A DNA stretch of 64,000 bases from Paramecium tetraurelia (Eukaryota; Ciliophora; Oligohymenophorea; Peniculida; Parameciidae). Below the pieces are notes generated by a model, which saw only the letters and a program-made list of their open reading frames with translations, did not search any database and was not told where the DNA came from. The position numbers and the translations under genes are program-made. Of this stretch, positions 1 to 13,369 are shown piece by piece (within the stretch, counting starts at the first letter, position 1; each line of letters opens with the position of its first letter). The stretch is from contig NW_001799444.1 in NCBI RefSeq assembly GCF_000165425.1, positions 248,001 to 312,000 on the forward strand, given 5' to 3'.

Positions 1-3000
1 AATTTTGCCACTGCCATCCAAATCATGAACAAATACACTTTATTATCCAATGTTTAGTGTTCCACTACTTGTAAACAAATTCATTTAACAACTTCCAATA
101 ATTTCATTTTTGTAGATAAAATTAAATAAATAAGCTAATTTCTTAAATGTCAATGTATAAGTATCGATTAGATATCTTGTACCAATACGCAGAATAATTG
201 TATGATTTACAATCATTTCTCCTTTGCCTTGCCCTTCAAATATTTCAATATTATCATGTCTAATACATTGTCTATCCAAAACATCTATAATAATATTCTC
301 TCGTTCTATTACAAAAGTTTTCATAATGAAATCTTCCTTTTATGAGAAATTTTTTAAAAGTGTGATGTCCAATCTGATTTAAGTGTTCCATTTAGGATTT
401 GCAACACTGTAAAGTTTCTTTTTCTATTCTCTATCTTCTTCTGTTAGCACTAATAAAATTAAATGATGATGACTTACATTTTTAATCGAGCTTATAATTA
501 TCATAATTTGGCAATTAAAGAACCCTATCATCATCTTACATAATGATAAAGTTGATTTAATTATTAGTTCTCTTGGTTCTATTTAAATTAAAAGGAGGTG
601 CTTAACCTGGTGGTCCGTACAGATTTTCAGAGTAGATGCCACTCCTTATTTTATATTAATCGTCTGTAAAATCAAAGACTTACAAAGCGTGCCAACCAAA
701 TAAATCTATTTTATCTTTGAATATTGCAATAAATAAATAAGTATTCAAGATATCTTCTTAATTCTACTCCTGAAAATAGTTGGTTAGATTTAAATCAAAA
801 GTAAAGGTTTCAGTATAATTAAAATAATTATCGCCTTTTTCATCAGGTTCTAATTCTTTATTGAATACACACATGTTCTTAGAGTCATCTTCTATTAGTT
901 TAATATTTTGGAAGAGTGCTAATTTCATGTAGAACGATGTAATCGACCCAGCATGTAGTTGAGATAGTGATCTTAATTTAAAGATTATTTTCCTTGGTTT
1001 TGTAGACATTATAGTACTTTTTTCTTTCTCTTAAACTCTTTAAGCACTTCTGCCTTCTTATATTTTTTACATTGAAGTATCAGCCTTACTATCAGGTCGT
1101 TAGGAAAGTTCTTTATCTCTTGACTTTGATTTATTTGTATTAGGTGTTGGTGTTCCCTTCTTTAATGCTAGTCTCTACTTAAATGTTAGCATTGTGCGTT
1201 TTTTGTCTGTTTATCCTCTTAATGCTGTACCTTGCTTACCAAAGATTCTTCTATTGGGTCTATTTAAACGATTCTATTATCTTTCATTATATTCTAACTA
1301 TTGCTATTTCACTGCTGCTTATTGTTCATTGAGGAAACCAAAGTCCATCAGTTTGTATACATTAGGAGGAAGTTCAGATTTCCATAATGAAGGATTGTTG
1401 CATTGCATATATAGAAGTTCTTTTGGAATAGGGAATACTCTATGTTCTTTAAATTTAAATTGCTTTTCCAGATCTATAACATCCTATTACTTTTAATGCA
1501 AAGGCTGTAACTTATAATCAACAATATTCATTATCTTGGTATCCATGTCCAACACAGCGTCACCAGGCATGCTGATTCGCAAACCCAATTTGATTTCTTA
1601 GATTTCCACCTGCTTATGTAAATCAAATGTGAATGAAGCATTGTAAAATGGTAAAAGAAAACATCCTGAAATTAGATTCTCTTCATCAAACACTTTATGC
1701 AGAGTCCATCCTACTTAAAATGGAGCTGCACCGTTACCATAATCTTAATTGTAACACCACAGAATCATATAAAGATATGTATCCTTGTATACCTCATGAT
1801 TTCTTTCAACAAACCTTTCCTATATTATACATTTCTTCTAGAATATATTTTCTTAGGTACACTCATGTGATTAAGTAGTCATCTTTGTGTGAGGCTCATC
1901 TAAACTAAGTTATTAAATGAACATTACTTTCTAATAAATAACCCATAACTAATCTTGACATGTTCATAAATAATGGGTAATTTATTTACAAAATCTAATC
2001 TAACAATGAATCCTCCATCTGGATCATAATGCAATGGCATTGTACCTATTTAGCCCTAAAGGTATTATAAATAATTTAATTTATCCTAAGGTCTCCCTTT
2101 AAAATTCAAAACGTCTTCTTCAACTTATTTCAATTCCAATTATTCCTATACTTTCTTCTACAAGAACCTCTTTTCGTAAATCTCTTTTAATTTCTATATT
2201 TCATCATATTTCCTTTTATTCTCCTCAGTCATATGGTCTGTTAACATTATACTAATTTCTTATTATCTTAAATTTTCAAGCATCATCTCATCCGCCTTAC
2301 TAGAGTCGTCGACATCAACTGGATTCCTCAATAATTCCTTGTTTAAATTTGGATTTCTTCGATCCGCTTCTCTCTAAATCTAAACCTAGTTTTCCAACTC
2401 TAAAATCTCTTTTTAAAAGGTTTAAGGTAAATATTAGTATATAGGATTTTATGTAATGGGCCCTCTCTCTTCTAGATTCATGTTCAATTTATCAGGCATC
2501 TCTTACCTTCCTATAGGATGATTATTTTTGTAATATCTCTCCAAATTATTTACTGATATCAGAAAATTAGGATCTGTTCCTCCTGAATGGATATAATCTT
2601 TTCTAATTTTATCAATCTCTGCTAAGGTTTGATTATATTCAACCTTATGAGTACTTTCTTACTCTTTAGTCATATTTAATTTAAATGGCATATCCAAGAT
2701 AACTCCTTAAAGTCCTCTGTCATCAATATATTATTCAATTTTGTTTCTTAATGTACTTAATGCTGCCAATTTTTATTAGTCATTGCCTTCAAATTTGGTT
2801 CCTTAATATAGGAATCTAGCCTGTTTTTCAAATGTATTTTCAGCCACTTTATTAAAATAGAATTGAATAGTTACTTTATTATAGTTTTTTATCAAACGGA
2901 ATTATTTAATTAGAAGCTGGATCATTGTATTCAATCTTCATAGCTTCTACTTTCTTTTCTTGTTAATTGATAAAGTCCATCATAGATCTGTATTATGGAT

Positions 3001-3567
3001 TGTCAAGAATTTGCTATCCCACATTAGATAACTTAGAGCGACTAGTAATTTATTATTGTTAGATTTGCTCAAAATTCTTCAACAATTATTTCCTCTCCTC
3101 TCTGACTGAATTTAGTTTTGTTTAGATTTAATCATACTTTTATTTAACTTCAGTTTCCAAGTTGTGATTTCGAACTCCATAATGAGAAACACTATCTTAA
3201 AATCTTTTATTGGTTTTCTTCAAATCATCAATATTTTTATATAACTATTCTTCTTATTTCCAAAGAAACTTCCGCTGTGCTAATACAACATCAAATTGGT
3301 CAGCTCTTTCCTTCTGAATATTACTAAGATATGCACCCGAGGTCTATAATTATATAAGTATAATACTATCGAATCCTTAGCTCCTTGGATCATTGAAATC
3401 TCATTCTTAAAACTTTGATGCTCATCCTTATAATTAATTTGAAGCACTTCTCTCATCTGAGAATCATGTTCACTTAGAAGGAAGGTTTTATTCATTATTT
3501 TGGAGATGTGACTTTATGCTATAGATGAGTTCAAGGCAGTGGATTGTTATAAAGTAGATTGGTTCAT
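1..3567 (-). CDS. Large coiled-coil and C2-like protein, ciliary CCDC17-like candidate, 3' end outside window
   Basis: About 1,150 residues are visible, read with TAA/TAG as Gln. ATG at 3567 is chosen because an open frame runs back to it; a second Met lies at 3495. Four short introns (23, 28, 29 and 28 nt) must be removed to keep one frame. The first half is charged and coiled-coil (Gln/Glu/Lys rich). It is followed by a segment with YDPDGGFIVRLDFVNKLP and a later GWTLHKVFDEEN, then a second beta-rich region with NPKWN, typical of C2 folds. From memory, the DPxxGF...DF...LP pattern followed by a GWT strand resembles the cilium-associated CCDC17 family, but this is unconfirmed. The reading frame continues off the left edge with no stop. 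The 5' neighbour is a head-to-tail gene ending 28 bp upstream. The existence of the gene is near certain; the family is tentative. Confidence 0.75.
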
Positions 3568-3595
3568 TTAATTTATAAACAAAAAATATTGAAAT

Positions 3596-4469
3596 TCATT
3601 TGATACTCTTTATTTGATCTAAAATATGCTACTTGTATTGTCCCTCCATATCAGCTGCTGCAGGTTCAAGCATCTCTCTTTTTATATATTTTTCTAATCT
3701 TTTCATCATCATAGCCTCAAAAGAAAATTCGTCATCATCCTCCTTAACTTGTTTGTTTAATTACTTGACATTTCTTCTCCTAAAACATTCTGGATTGCTT
3801 TTCACAAGCTTCTAGATCTCTCCTCTATAGGTGTCTATAGTAAGTTCTGTTTTCGGCAAGACATTCTTCCATTTAGGATTGATTTCCCATCTACCACAAT
3901 GGATTCGAGGGTCAATTATCTGATACCCATTCAAACTATCTATAGCAATTATGTTAATAATTACCTATTGCCTACTAGACTACTCTCGCATTAAACCCTT
4001 CAAATTCAAATTCTTATTCGTCCTCTAAAGTCTGAAAGTGCAATCGAATTCGATCGTATCTCTCAATTTAACTACGGATAAATGGGAAACAGATATTAGT
4101 CTCCCAATCAATTGAGGTTGTTTCTGAAACACTCACCACCAAAGGGTTCACACAGAGCAATTTTTCCAGATTTTTCTCTTCAATTAATGACCATTTGAAA
4201 TTTTATTTTTAAAACATAATTCCGAAGTACCTGTCTTCTACTCCGACTTAATTAGCGCTTAAATATGGTATTTCTAAGGTTTGCATTGTAAATAGCAGAT
4301 TATTCATATCTTTCTTTTTCCTTGATGACAAATTCATCACCAAATCAGCTGAATAAAAGAGACAATCATCGTTCCCAGTTGCAAATAACAAAGGAGTAAA
4401 AACTTATAAGCTTTCTTGACGCAATTAGCTTAGCTTTTTTGCAAGCGAAAACTTTTTTAAATGAGCCAT
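3596..4469 (-). CDS. Peptide deformylase homologue without zinc ligands (pseudoenzyme)
   Basis: 282 codons after removal of one 25-nt intron (3940-3964). The fold is recognisable. YLSANQVGVEDRYF matches PDF motif 1 (GLAANQVGV); a central CVNPL strand follows; IERYDRIRLHF matches the stretch after motif 2; GFNARVVQQAIDSLNG matches motif 3 (GFxARVxQHExDHLNG). Peptide deformylases remove the formyl group from new organellar or bacterial proteins using a metal held by one Cys and two His. Here the motif 2 Cys aligns with Asn, and HExxH reads QAIDS, so both His and the catalytic Glu are gone. The start at 4469 gives an N-terminal basic stretch (MAHLKKFSLAKKLSQLRQ) that could be an organelle-targeting presequence. 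It lies head-to-tail 28 bp from the preceding gene. The homology call is firm; the loss of catalysis is inferred from residues. Confidence 0.8.
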
Positions 4470-4714
4470 AAATATTTCTAATAAAATAGTTTATAATTAT
4501 TTATAAATTAAATTCATTCCAATTTAATATAAATTCTATTTCCTCAAATTAACAATATTTAATTATACTAATATTGTTTATTCTAGCACTCCATTTCACA
4601 ACTATCATACCTTTATATTCATCATTTTTGTGTATTGGAATGTACTGCAATTTCGAAATGCACTCAGTGCCTTGGTGGGAATAGATTAATTAATGCGTTA
4701 TTATAAATTATAAA

Positions 4715-6212
<1,498 letters not shown>

Positions 6213-6300
6213 ATTTTATGTAAAGTTATTTTTTATTTAACTATCATAAGAGTGTTCTTGTGTTATATATCTTTGATTATATTGAATATTTTAACATTTA

Positions 6301-6776
6301 TCAATTATTTTTTTTCCAATAGCTTGCTAAATCTCTATCTAAGTTATTTTCTTTTGTGTTTGATCCTTTTCTTGAAAAATATGTATCTAATGCATTGTCT
6401 AATTTAGAAGAGGCTATAAAATATATCAGAATCAATACCACTGTTTCCTACTACTTATTAGCCGCTCTTATATTATTCTAATTGTTTATCCAATTTATTT
6501 TCTAAGTTTTCACTTTTATTTTCAGACAACTTTCTAAATCTTCTTTTTCCAGTTCTGAATGCATCAAATTTACCAGACTTTTTGAATCTAAAGCTGCTTT
6601 TGAATGGTCTTCTATCGGCTATATAATGGATAGTCTATAATAAGCCAAATACATTGATTATTGTTGTTGCGATCACTATCATCTTTGCTGAATTTTCTTT
6701 TGAAATTTGATCTTGGTCCTTTATTATTTCTAAAAGGTCTATTGGATTGATTAAAGTTTCTTCTAAAATTTTTCAT
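6301..6776 (-). CDS. CHTOP / Aly-like small RNA-binding export factor (FoP duplication tail)
   Basis: 138 codons after removing introns of 34 and 25 nt. The protein is Arg/Lys/Asn/Phe rich (MKNFRRNFNQSNRPFR, ADRRPFKSSFRFKKSG) and ends with two copies of a Leu-Asp helix, LDNALDTYF and LDRDLASYWKKNN. That tandem LDxxLDxY pattern is the C-terminal duplication domain of Friend-of-PRMT1 (CHTOP), also at the end of Aly/REF proteins, which join the TREX complex in nuclear mRNA export. No RRM domain is seen, favouring a CHTOP-like protein over Aly. The ATG at 6776 overlaps the stop of the upstream hydrolase gene by four bases. The family call rests on the tail motif only. Confidence 0.6.
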
Positions 6777-7973
6777 AAATTTTTATTATAATATCTATAT
6801 ATTATCATCAAAGGAATAATCGGATATTAATATTTTTTGAATCTTCTCTTGAATTTGAAAATCGCCAAAAAATACACAAGCACGAAAAGTACACCCAGCA
6901 GAATCTTGATGCTATTACTCTTACCCACAGGAATACCATAATTTAATCTAGATTACAATAAAATGCCTAAATGTATTAATGTCTAGATTTACCAAATGGT
7001 CCAGCATTCTATAATCTTATAGAACACCAATCAATGATTATTTATTTCATCTCAATAAATTCAAAATCATGTTACAATTCATGATACCCATTCTCAAACA
7101 ATTTAATAGATTTATCTTGACTACCACATTTTTCATAAAATCTTACACTTTCATGATAACTCGAAACAGCATCCTGTTTACCATGTAAAATTAAGATGGG
7201 GTATTTGAATGTCTAGACTTTTGATTCCATATAATTTAAAGTTTCGAGAATACTTTTTGCCATTCCAATACCTAGCAGAGGCATCATCAATTTATCTTCA
7301 AAACATCTTTAAATATGTTGGTCATTCTTGCTCATTCCAGTTATGTTCAATTTTGTATTGATTACTAAATCCTTTAAAGATATTAACATAAATTTATACT
7401 TCCATGTAATGTCCAAAATATTTCACAGCTATATATTTGATCCCCTTAAGTTTTCTATCCATGGGAAATCCAAGCATAGGAGCAGTAGTAATGATCCCTC
7501 TTACTTTTAATTGAGGATTCCTAATCAAAAAACTGATTATGAGCAAACCACCCATGGCATGTCCATAAAGAAATAATGGGATATCTTTAGATACTTGTCT
7601 CAGTAACACTTCAATGTCCATGTGTAATTCCTTCAAGGTTTACGATCCTCTTGGACCTCCAGAATATCCAAATCCTCTCAGATCTATTAGATGGACAGCG
7701 TAATTCAATTTAGCAAACATGTCAGCAATCTCAATATATAGGATTTTGACATACGTGTAGAAATCTTCCTTAATGTTCTCCGAAGCCATGCACTATGCAC
7801 AAAGATGCCTTTTTATTTGGCGGATCAAATTTAGTGTAATAGAGTCTCAATTCATCTCCATATCCACCGATGTATCCACGCATAACCTTATAATCAGGCA
7901 ATTAGAATTCCCCTATAAATTTTGAATCATCTTTAAAATAATCATTAATTGATTCTTATTCTTTTAAGTTCAT
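6773..7973 (-). CDS. Alpha/beta hydrolase, monoglyceride-lipase-like, nucleophile Ser replaced by Ala, C-terminal membrane anchor
   Basis: 373 codons after introns of 25, 28 and 26 nt. Features in order: CIVHGFGEHQGR (oxyanion region, as in monoglyceride lipases), DLRGFGYSGG, the nucleophile elbow LYGHAMGG, ILHGKQDAV with the acid Asp, and NGYHEL with the catalytic His. The elbow should be GHSMGG; the Ser codon is a clear GCC Ala at 7556-7558. The catalytic Asp and His remain. The C-terminus carries a hydrophobic helix (KILLGVLFVLVYFLAIF) followed by basic residues, suggesting a tail-anchored membrane protein. Without Ser the usual lipase or esterase chemistry is not expected, so it may be a binding or scaffold homologue. 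It is divergent from the DYRK gene with 24 bp between starts, and its TGA overlaps the next ATG. Confidence 0.8.
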
Positions 7974-7997
7974 TATATTAATTTAACAGATTAGTTG

Positions 7998-9747
7998 ATG
8001 AAATTGGCAGATCGTAAGAAATTTTCTGTTCATTTGGATATGTCTGCTTTAAAATAAATTATCCAAACTGCTCATCCACTTTCCACTAAACGCAAAATTG
8101 ATACTACACCCACTAGTCCAAATACTTCAGGATTGGCATCTGATAAAATATTCAAGCCAATTCAACCTTTGCACACTAATACCAATCTAAACAACACCAA
8201 CACTATTCAAAATATTATACTCAACTTCAAAAATAAAGCGAACAAGGAAAAAGAGAATGGTCCTATTTCCACAATGACGAAGTTCCCATTATTGGTAGAT
8301 TAATTTATTCGATTGTTTAATTTGAGTAAGAGTGAAATACTTGAAGTTTAACAAATGAAACAAGTTTATTATTACAAATAATCAAAAATATAACAAGATG
8401 GTTAAAATGGAGAATATTTATGTTATGCCAAAGATCATATCAAATATTAATATGAGATTATCAATCTTATTGGATAAGGTAGTTTTGGTCAAGTGTTTTA
8501 AGTTTTGGATCACAAAACATAAAAAACATTTGCACTCAAAATCATCAGAAATCAAGACAAATTAAAAAAATAAGCTTTAGTAGAAGCCAATCTACTTATG
8601 ATGATAAAAGAGCGTGATCCATTAAACAAATCCAACATAGTGAGAATAGAAGAATAATTTATTTTTCGAGGCCATTAATGCATAGTATTTGAGAAATTGG
8701 AATTCAATTTGTTTGAAGTCCTAAAACAGTAAAAGTTTCGAGGTTTAGATTATGAAACTTTAAGAAAATTTTCATATTAAATTTTAATAGCCCTGAATTA
8801 TTTACACAAACTCAATATCGTTCATTGTGATTTAAAACCTGAAAATGTCATGGTACAAGATATGAAATCAAAGATCGTAAAACTAGTTGATTTCGGTTCT
8901 GGATGCATAGATGGGAACTAGGTCTACACATATATATAAAGCAGGTATTCTATCTTTTTTCATATTCACTTAGATATTATAGAGCTCCAGAAGTGATCTT
9001 TGGTTTGAAATATGGAATGGAAATAGATATGTGGAGTTTTGCATGCTTGGTATCTGAAATTCACACTGGATAACCAATCTTTCCTGGAGATAACGAATTG
9101 GAACAGTTTAATTTGATAATGGAGGTTATTGGAGCTCCAACCACTGAATTTGCATTAAAGTGTCCACGAAAGAAGCATTTCTTCGATGAGAATGGTTAAC
9201 CAAAAAAAACAATGAAAACTTATAGGAAACCCCAATCCATTTCATTACAGGAAATTCTTAAAACTACAGATGATGACTTTATTGATTTCCTTTAAAGATG
9301 CTTTACTTGGGATGCTGAATCAAGACTTAAACCTCAAGATGCTTTGAATCATCCTTGGATTTTATCTATAAATCCTAAAGAGAATTGTTCCAAATTCAAT
9401 AATAAGTTCTTCAATAATGATAAAGACTCTAATAGTGCCTTTAAAAAATCAAAAACCTAAACAAATACTATATTAAAGGAATTTGAAAAAAAACTAAGTA
9501 AGGATAACATATTTCTAAAATTATAACAAACTCGAACATTAATAGCTAATAACACTTTTGAAAATAAGCCAGGTATTTTCATATAAATAAGTATTGTTTA
9601 GTGCTGAGCAACAGGTATGTCAATGATAAACCAACTTCATCGGATAGGATAAGATCGAATATTGCCCATTCTATACATTAAATATTGTCATGCAGACAAC
9701 ATAATGCAAGTAACACTTAGTTCATAAGGAAACCATCTTTAGGATGA
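7998..9747 (+). CDS. DYRK-family dual-specificity protein kinase
   Basis: 563 codons with two 29-nt introns. The non-catalytic N-terminal 140 residues are Ser/Thr/Asn rich. The kinase domain shows [36 protein letters not shown] and the activation loop YTYIQSRYYRAPE, whose YxY and SRYYRAPE are diagnostic of DYRKs, which autophosphorylate the second Tyr during translation and then act on Ser/Thr. The sequence [12 protein letters not shown] just before the glycine loop fits the DYRK homology-box position. All catalytic residues are present. It is transcribed divergently from the hydrolase gene with 24 bp between the two ATGs, so the promoters must overlap. The subgroup within DYRK is not assigned. 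Confidence 0.9.
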
Positions 9748-9811
9748 TAGGATAATTTAAATCATACTCTCTGCAATATATATATATATAAATATATAAT
9801 CTAATTATGAA

Positions 9812-10825
9812 TCAGTATTATCTTTCAAGTGAATTTTATTTTGACCACGAGGTATTCTTGATTTCAAATGTCTACTGTATCTTCTTCTATAGTTAATTAT
9901 TATGTATTATATAAGGTCTTAATGGTTTGAGAGTGGATTTACTTTTTGGTTTTGTGAGTGTCAAATTAACTTCTGTGCTTTGTTTTACCCTAGGCTTTTG
10001 ACGAGGAGAAGAAGTAAAAGAACAAACTTGGAGATTTCTGAGTGAAACACAAGATTGAGTTTGAAAATGTTATATGACTCCTTGAGTTTGTTGAGGCATA
10101 ACATTTTTTTAGAGTTTATTTGATTAGAAATGAAACATTTTGAGATCTAGCCATTTAAAGTAACGCTCTTTCTCTAATTGAATTTTTGACTTGTTTTAGG
10201 GTTTTGATGTCAAGGTTAATTTGGGAGGGGTTTTACAGGAAGGAGGTCTTTCCATGTTATCATATTCTTTTAATAGTATTTAATAGTAATTACCTATAAG
10301 AGATTCTTATTTGGAAAGCTTTTTGGTGAGTTTTCGAGTTGTTACCTTTCTTTGTTTTCTTTCTAACATAATTGCAAAACTTGTCAATGCGAGTTCCTAC
10401 TTATTAACTTGTTTATGTTATTCTATCGTGGTGGGAAAGGATTGCATTTCCTTTTGTGTCAATTGACCAAATAATAATCCATAAGTTGACTTCCTTCTGG
10501 GCAATTGTTGTTGTCTAATTTCAGTGATTCTGGCAACAGCATTCTTGAGAGGTTGGAAATACCGCTTCTTTATTCTTTCAGTTAAGGTCAGAGTTGTTGA
10601 ACTTTGAATGCCATCGGATTAGGGGATTCGATAGGAGTGTGGAAGTGAATTACTATTTAATTTCTTTCTTTTAAGTATGAGGAGCTTCTTTTTCTTAGAT
10701 TGAGTGTTTGTTGTGTTTTTAGCTATGAGATGCTAATGATCTCTTGCATTTCTAGAGGAAAAGAATGAGAAACCACTAGGTTCTATATAATTGAAATATA
10801 TACATGAATGAGTCAATGTTTGCAT
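9812..10825 (-). CDS. Basic Ser/Thr/Gln-rich protein of unknown function
   Basis: 321 codons, assembled by removing a 21-nt intron right after the first codons (MQTLTHS) and a 27-nt intron in the middle. The spliced frame is exact. The protein is strongly basic, with Lys-rich runs such as QSKKKKLLILKRKK and LERKQRKVTTRKLTKK, and has no membrane segment or recognised domain. The last third contains many Lys-Pro and Ser-Thr pairs (LTKPKSKSTLKPL), as in microtubule- or nucleic-acid-binding tails, but this is only a compositional hint. The start codon is 21 bp from the divergent TMEM230 start. It converges with the DYRK gene (64 bp between stops). Confidence 0.65.
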
Positions 10826-10846
10826 GATTATTATTTAATATTTAAT

Positions 10847-11235
10847 ATGAATATGAAGCCTCATCAAATAGGATAAATAGATGAATTTGAACTTTAGAAC
10901 ACCTCCAAAGATGATGGCCACAGTACCATTTAATCATTTAAAGAGTAAGAGCTTTTTCATTTGAATGCAATTCCAAAAAAAGTACTTATTGTTTTAATGA
11001 GATCGTTGCCATAACTATTATGCTGACTATCTTAGGAATAACCTTCTTGATAATTGGTGTATTGCTTTTGTTCAAACAACCATCAAATTATGATCAATAT
11101 TTACCATTGTTATTCATTGGGATTCTAATGACCATACCAGGCATTTACTATAGTTATAAAATAATTTAATTTGCTTATTCAAGATCAAGATAGGAGCAGG
11201 AATAAATAATTCAAGAATTGCCCATCGATTACTGA
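10847..11235 (+). CDS. TMEM230: TMEM230-like two-span membrane protein
   Basis: 122 codons after a 20-nt intron that begins directly after IPKK. Two hydrophobic helices follow: VAITIMLTILGITFLIIGVL, and LPLLFIGILMTIPGIYYSY, with the short lumenal loop KQPSNYDQY between them. The second helix ending in a PGxYYxY-type strand, then an acidic tail ending LPIDY, matches TMEM230/TMEM134 proteins, which sit on endosomes and secretory vesicles and affect vesicle traffic. Length is close to the family norm. The gene is divergent from the basic protein gene; starts are only 21 bp apart. Confidence 0.75.
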
Positions 11236-11336
11236 AGTTGAATATTATTTATAAAATTCTAATTATATTTCAGCAATCCACAAATATGCCAAATAATTAA
11301 TATTAGAAACTATAATAATATATATCTATTATGAAA

Positions 11337-13053
11337 TCAAAGATTCGTCACTAAAAATTATAGATCCTTTGCCATTCTTATCAAACACTTAATCATTCTT
11401 TATTCCATTTCAATCTGCTGCAATTGTTGCCACTGCTACTTAGGAAGACATAAAAGATGCAGTAGATAATAGCATACGAAGCCATTCAATGAATTATTGT
11501 CCTATTATTAATGTTGATTTTACTCTTGAAGTATACAAAATAAACTCATTCAACTTTTTACTCTCTAAATCCTTGTGTTTCCTTAACATCCTAACAATAT
11601 GATCACTGTAGAAGTGAAACTATGGTTCTTGATCCATTTGTTCCAACTTCTAAGAAATAACAAAATTCCTGCTCTATTACTCAATCTTCTATTCCTTCAA
11701 ATCAAAAGAATCCAACGAAATAATGCTTACACTGATTGTTTTCAAAGTACTCTCACTACCATCATTTGCATTGAATTTAGAGAACTTCTGGTTCTCATAA
11801 TTTACACACTTCATAATTGTGTTGATGAATACAGTAAAGAGTATCTAAAGTATTATTAAATCAATTACTTCATAATCACTAGACACCTTCATCATTAAGC
11901 CATCAGTCTAGTATTAAGGTTTCCCTCTACTCTCAGTAAAAGTCAATAGTTTTAATAACAAGTACTTCTTGTCAACAGTGATCTTTCTATTAAGCAATGT
12001 CAAATCTAGGATGTTATTATATAGTTCCAAAAGATCACATTCTTTTATGAATTCTGCCTTGTCCCTAGCAAATTTATCAACATCCGTAGGTGCTTTGATA
12101 GGCTCTCTTGATTTTGACTTGATTTAGTTCTTGAAATATAGAACATCTTCTATGGCGATACTTTTGAGGTTTATTGATTTCTCATGTTTATTTGAATTGA
12201 TATCAAATGGTTTATTGGCGAAAAATATATCTATCTCTACTATCTTCTATTGGAAATGTTCTTTCATCATTCTATTAACATTTATAAGATGATCTTAATA
12301 TTCATTGACAAAGGTTGGTATAAATTAAGTAAAAAATAGTTCTTCAACTTTCAAATGAGCATCTCCCATTTTCTTTACGAGTCTCGATAATAACTTTTCA
12401 GTTTCCTTATTCTTTTTCTAAATTTCATTATCTTGTTGTTAATACAATATTTACAAAAACCACTTCGACCGAATAATTGAACTGGAGCTTATTATGAAGT
12501 TTATTGAACTTAACTCGAATCATCTCCATAAAATTATCTAAGTGACCCAGCTTAAAACTCTTTTAAACCCTCTTATAATTCTTTTTCCTAATGAAAATCT
12601 AACATGATAACAATTAAATTTAGTACAATTCTTCATATTATTTTTTCTCTATTCCTTGTCCAAAATTCGTTGCTTCTCCTTTTGGCTCTATTCATCCATC
12701 TATCCTGATTATGTTTACATTAATTCGGATTAGTCACCTAACTAAATTCAAATTCTACCTCTGAAGTAATTTGATTATATTAGATCATTTCTAATGTTGC
12801 CCTTAAATGCATTAAAATTTATTTGCTTTTAGTTGGGTTTGTTAACTACTGAAGGAGTGGATCTTTTTAATAAGTAAAGTTAATGAATAAACATAACTCC
12901 GGCTGTCACCAATAATACCTTTAAGATTTCAATATACAATTAACTATAATATGAATCTCCATATACATACTTATTCGAAATATTAATACCCACCACAGAG
13001 AATATTACAAACCCTCCGAAAGTAATTAGATTGAATGTTGAAAATGCAGCCAT
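11337..13053 (-). CDS. TMEM209: TMEM209-like protein (cytochrome-b561-N-type nuclear envelope protein)
   Basis: 532 codons after five introns (21, 28, 23, 24 and 22 nt). Two N-terminal membrane helices (LITFGGFVIFSVVGI; EILKVLLVTAGVMFIHQLYL) are followed by a low-complexity Gln-rich linker. A long globular region then contains LFGRSGFYNEIQKKNKETEK, FTQFIPTFVNEYQ and PQYQTDGLMMKVSSDYEILF. The order of two helices, linker, then a domain with a YQTDG-type strand late in the protein fits metazoan TMEM209, a nucleoporin-associated membrane protein. It ends LQFLVTNL before TGA. One intron boundary uses AAG instead of TAG. It converges with TMEM230 (101 bp between stops). Gene structure is reliable; the family assignment is from memory of the domain layout. 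Confidence 0.6.
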
Positions 13054-13369
13054 TTTATTTAATTTAAATATTTTATCAATAAATGAGTCCAAAAATTATG
13101 TGAATTAATTGCAAACATATAATTAAAATTTTTAACAACTCATATTCAATAATAAATCATTAATTAAAATAACTTGAGTTTTTCATCATTTTACCACCTA
13201 AAACTCCTATACCATTCTTAATCTACCTATATAATACGGTATTAGTCATTCCATTTATATAATATATATCTTTATTTAATTATCATTAATTAATTAATTA
13301 AACAATTGAACATGATTGAGGATAATCGCGAATCAATTAATTCTGCAGATTTTTTTTAATGTAATCAAA
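13054..13369. promoter_or_regulatory. AT-rich divergent intergenic region
   Basis: This 316-bp gap separates the start of the TMEM209-like gene (-) from that of the first K+ channel (+), so it should hold both promoters. It is very AT-rich, with a run of alternating taattaatta repeats near 13285-13305. No conserved element, RNA gene or additional frame is evident. An in-frame ATG at 13312 belongs to a frame that stops after about 31 codons and is not used. Confidence 0.4.

Noticed and set aside
9770-9800. A run of alternating AT repeats between convergent genes.
   Set aside because: It is a simple repeat expected in a genome of this composition and shows no mobile-element features.
11599-11859. 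An 86-codon plus-strand frame.
   Set aside because: It is antisense to the C-terminal part of the TMEM209-like gene and has no support of its own.
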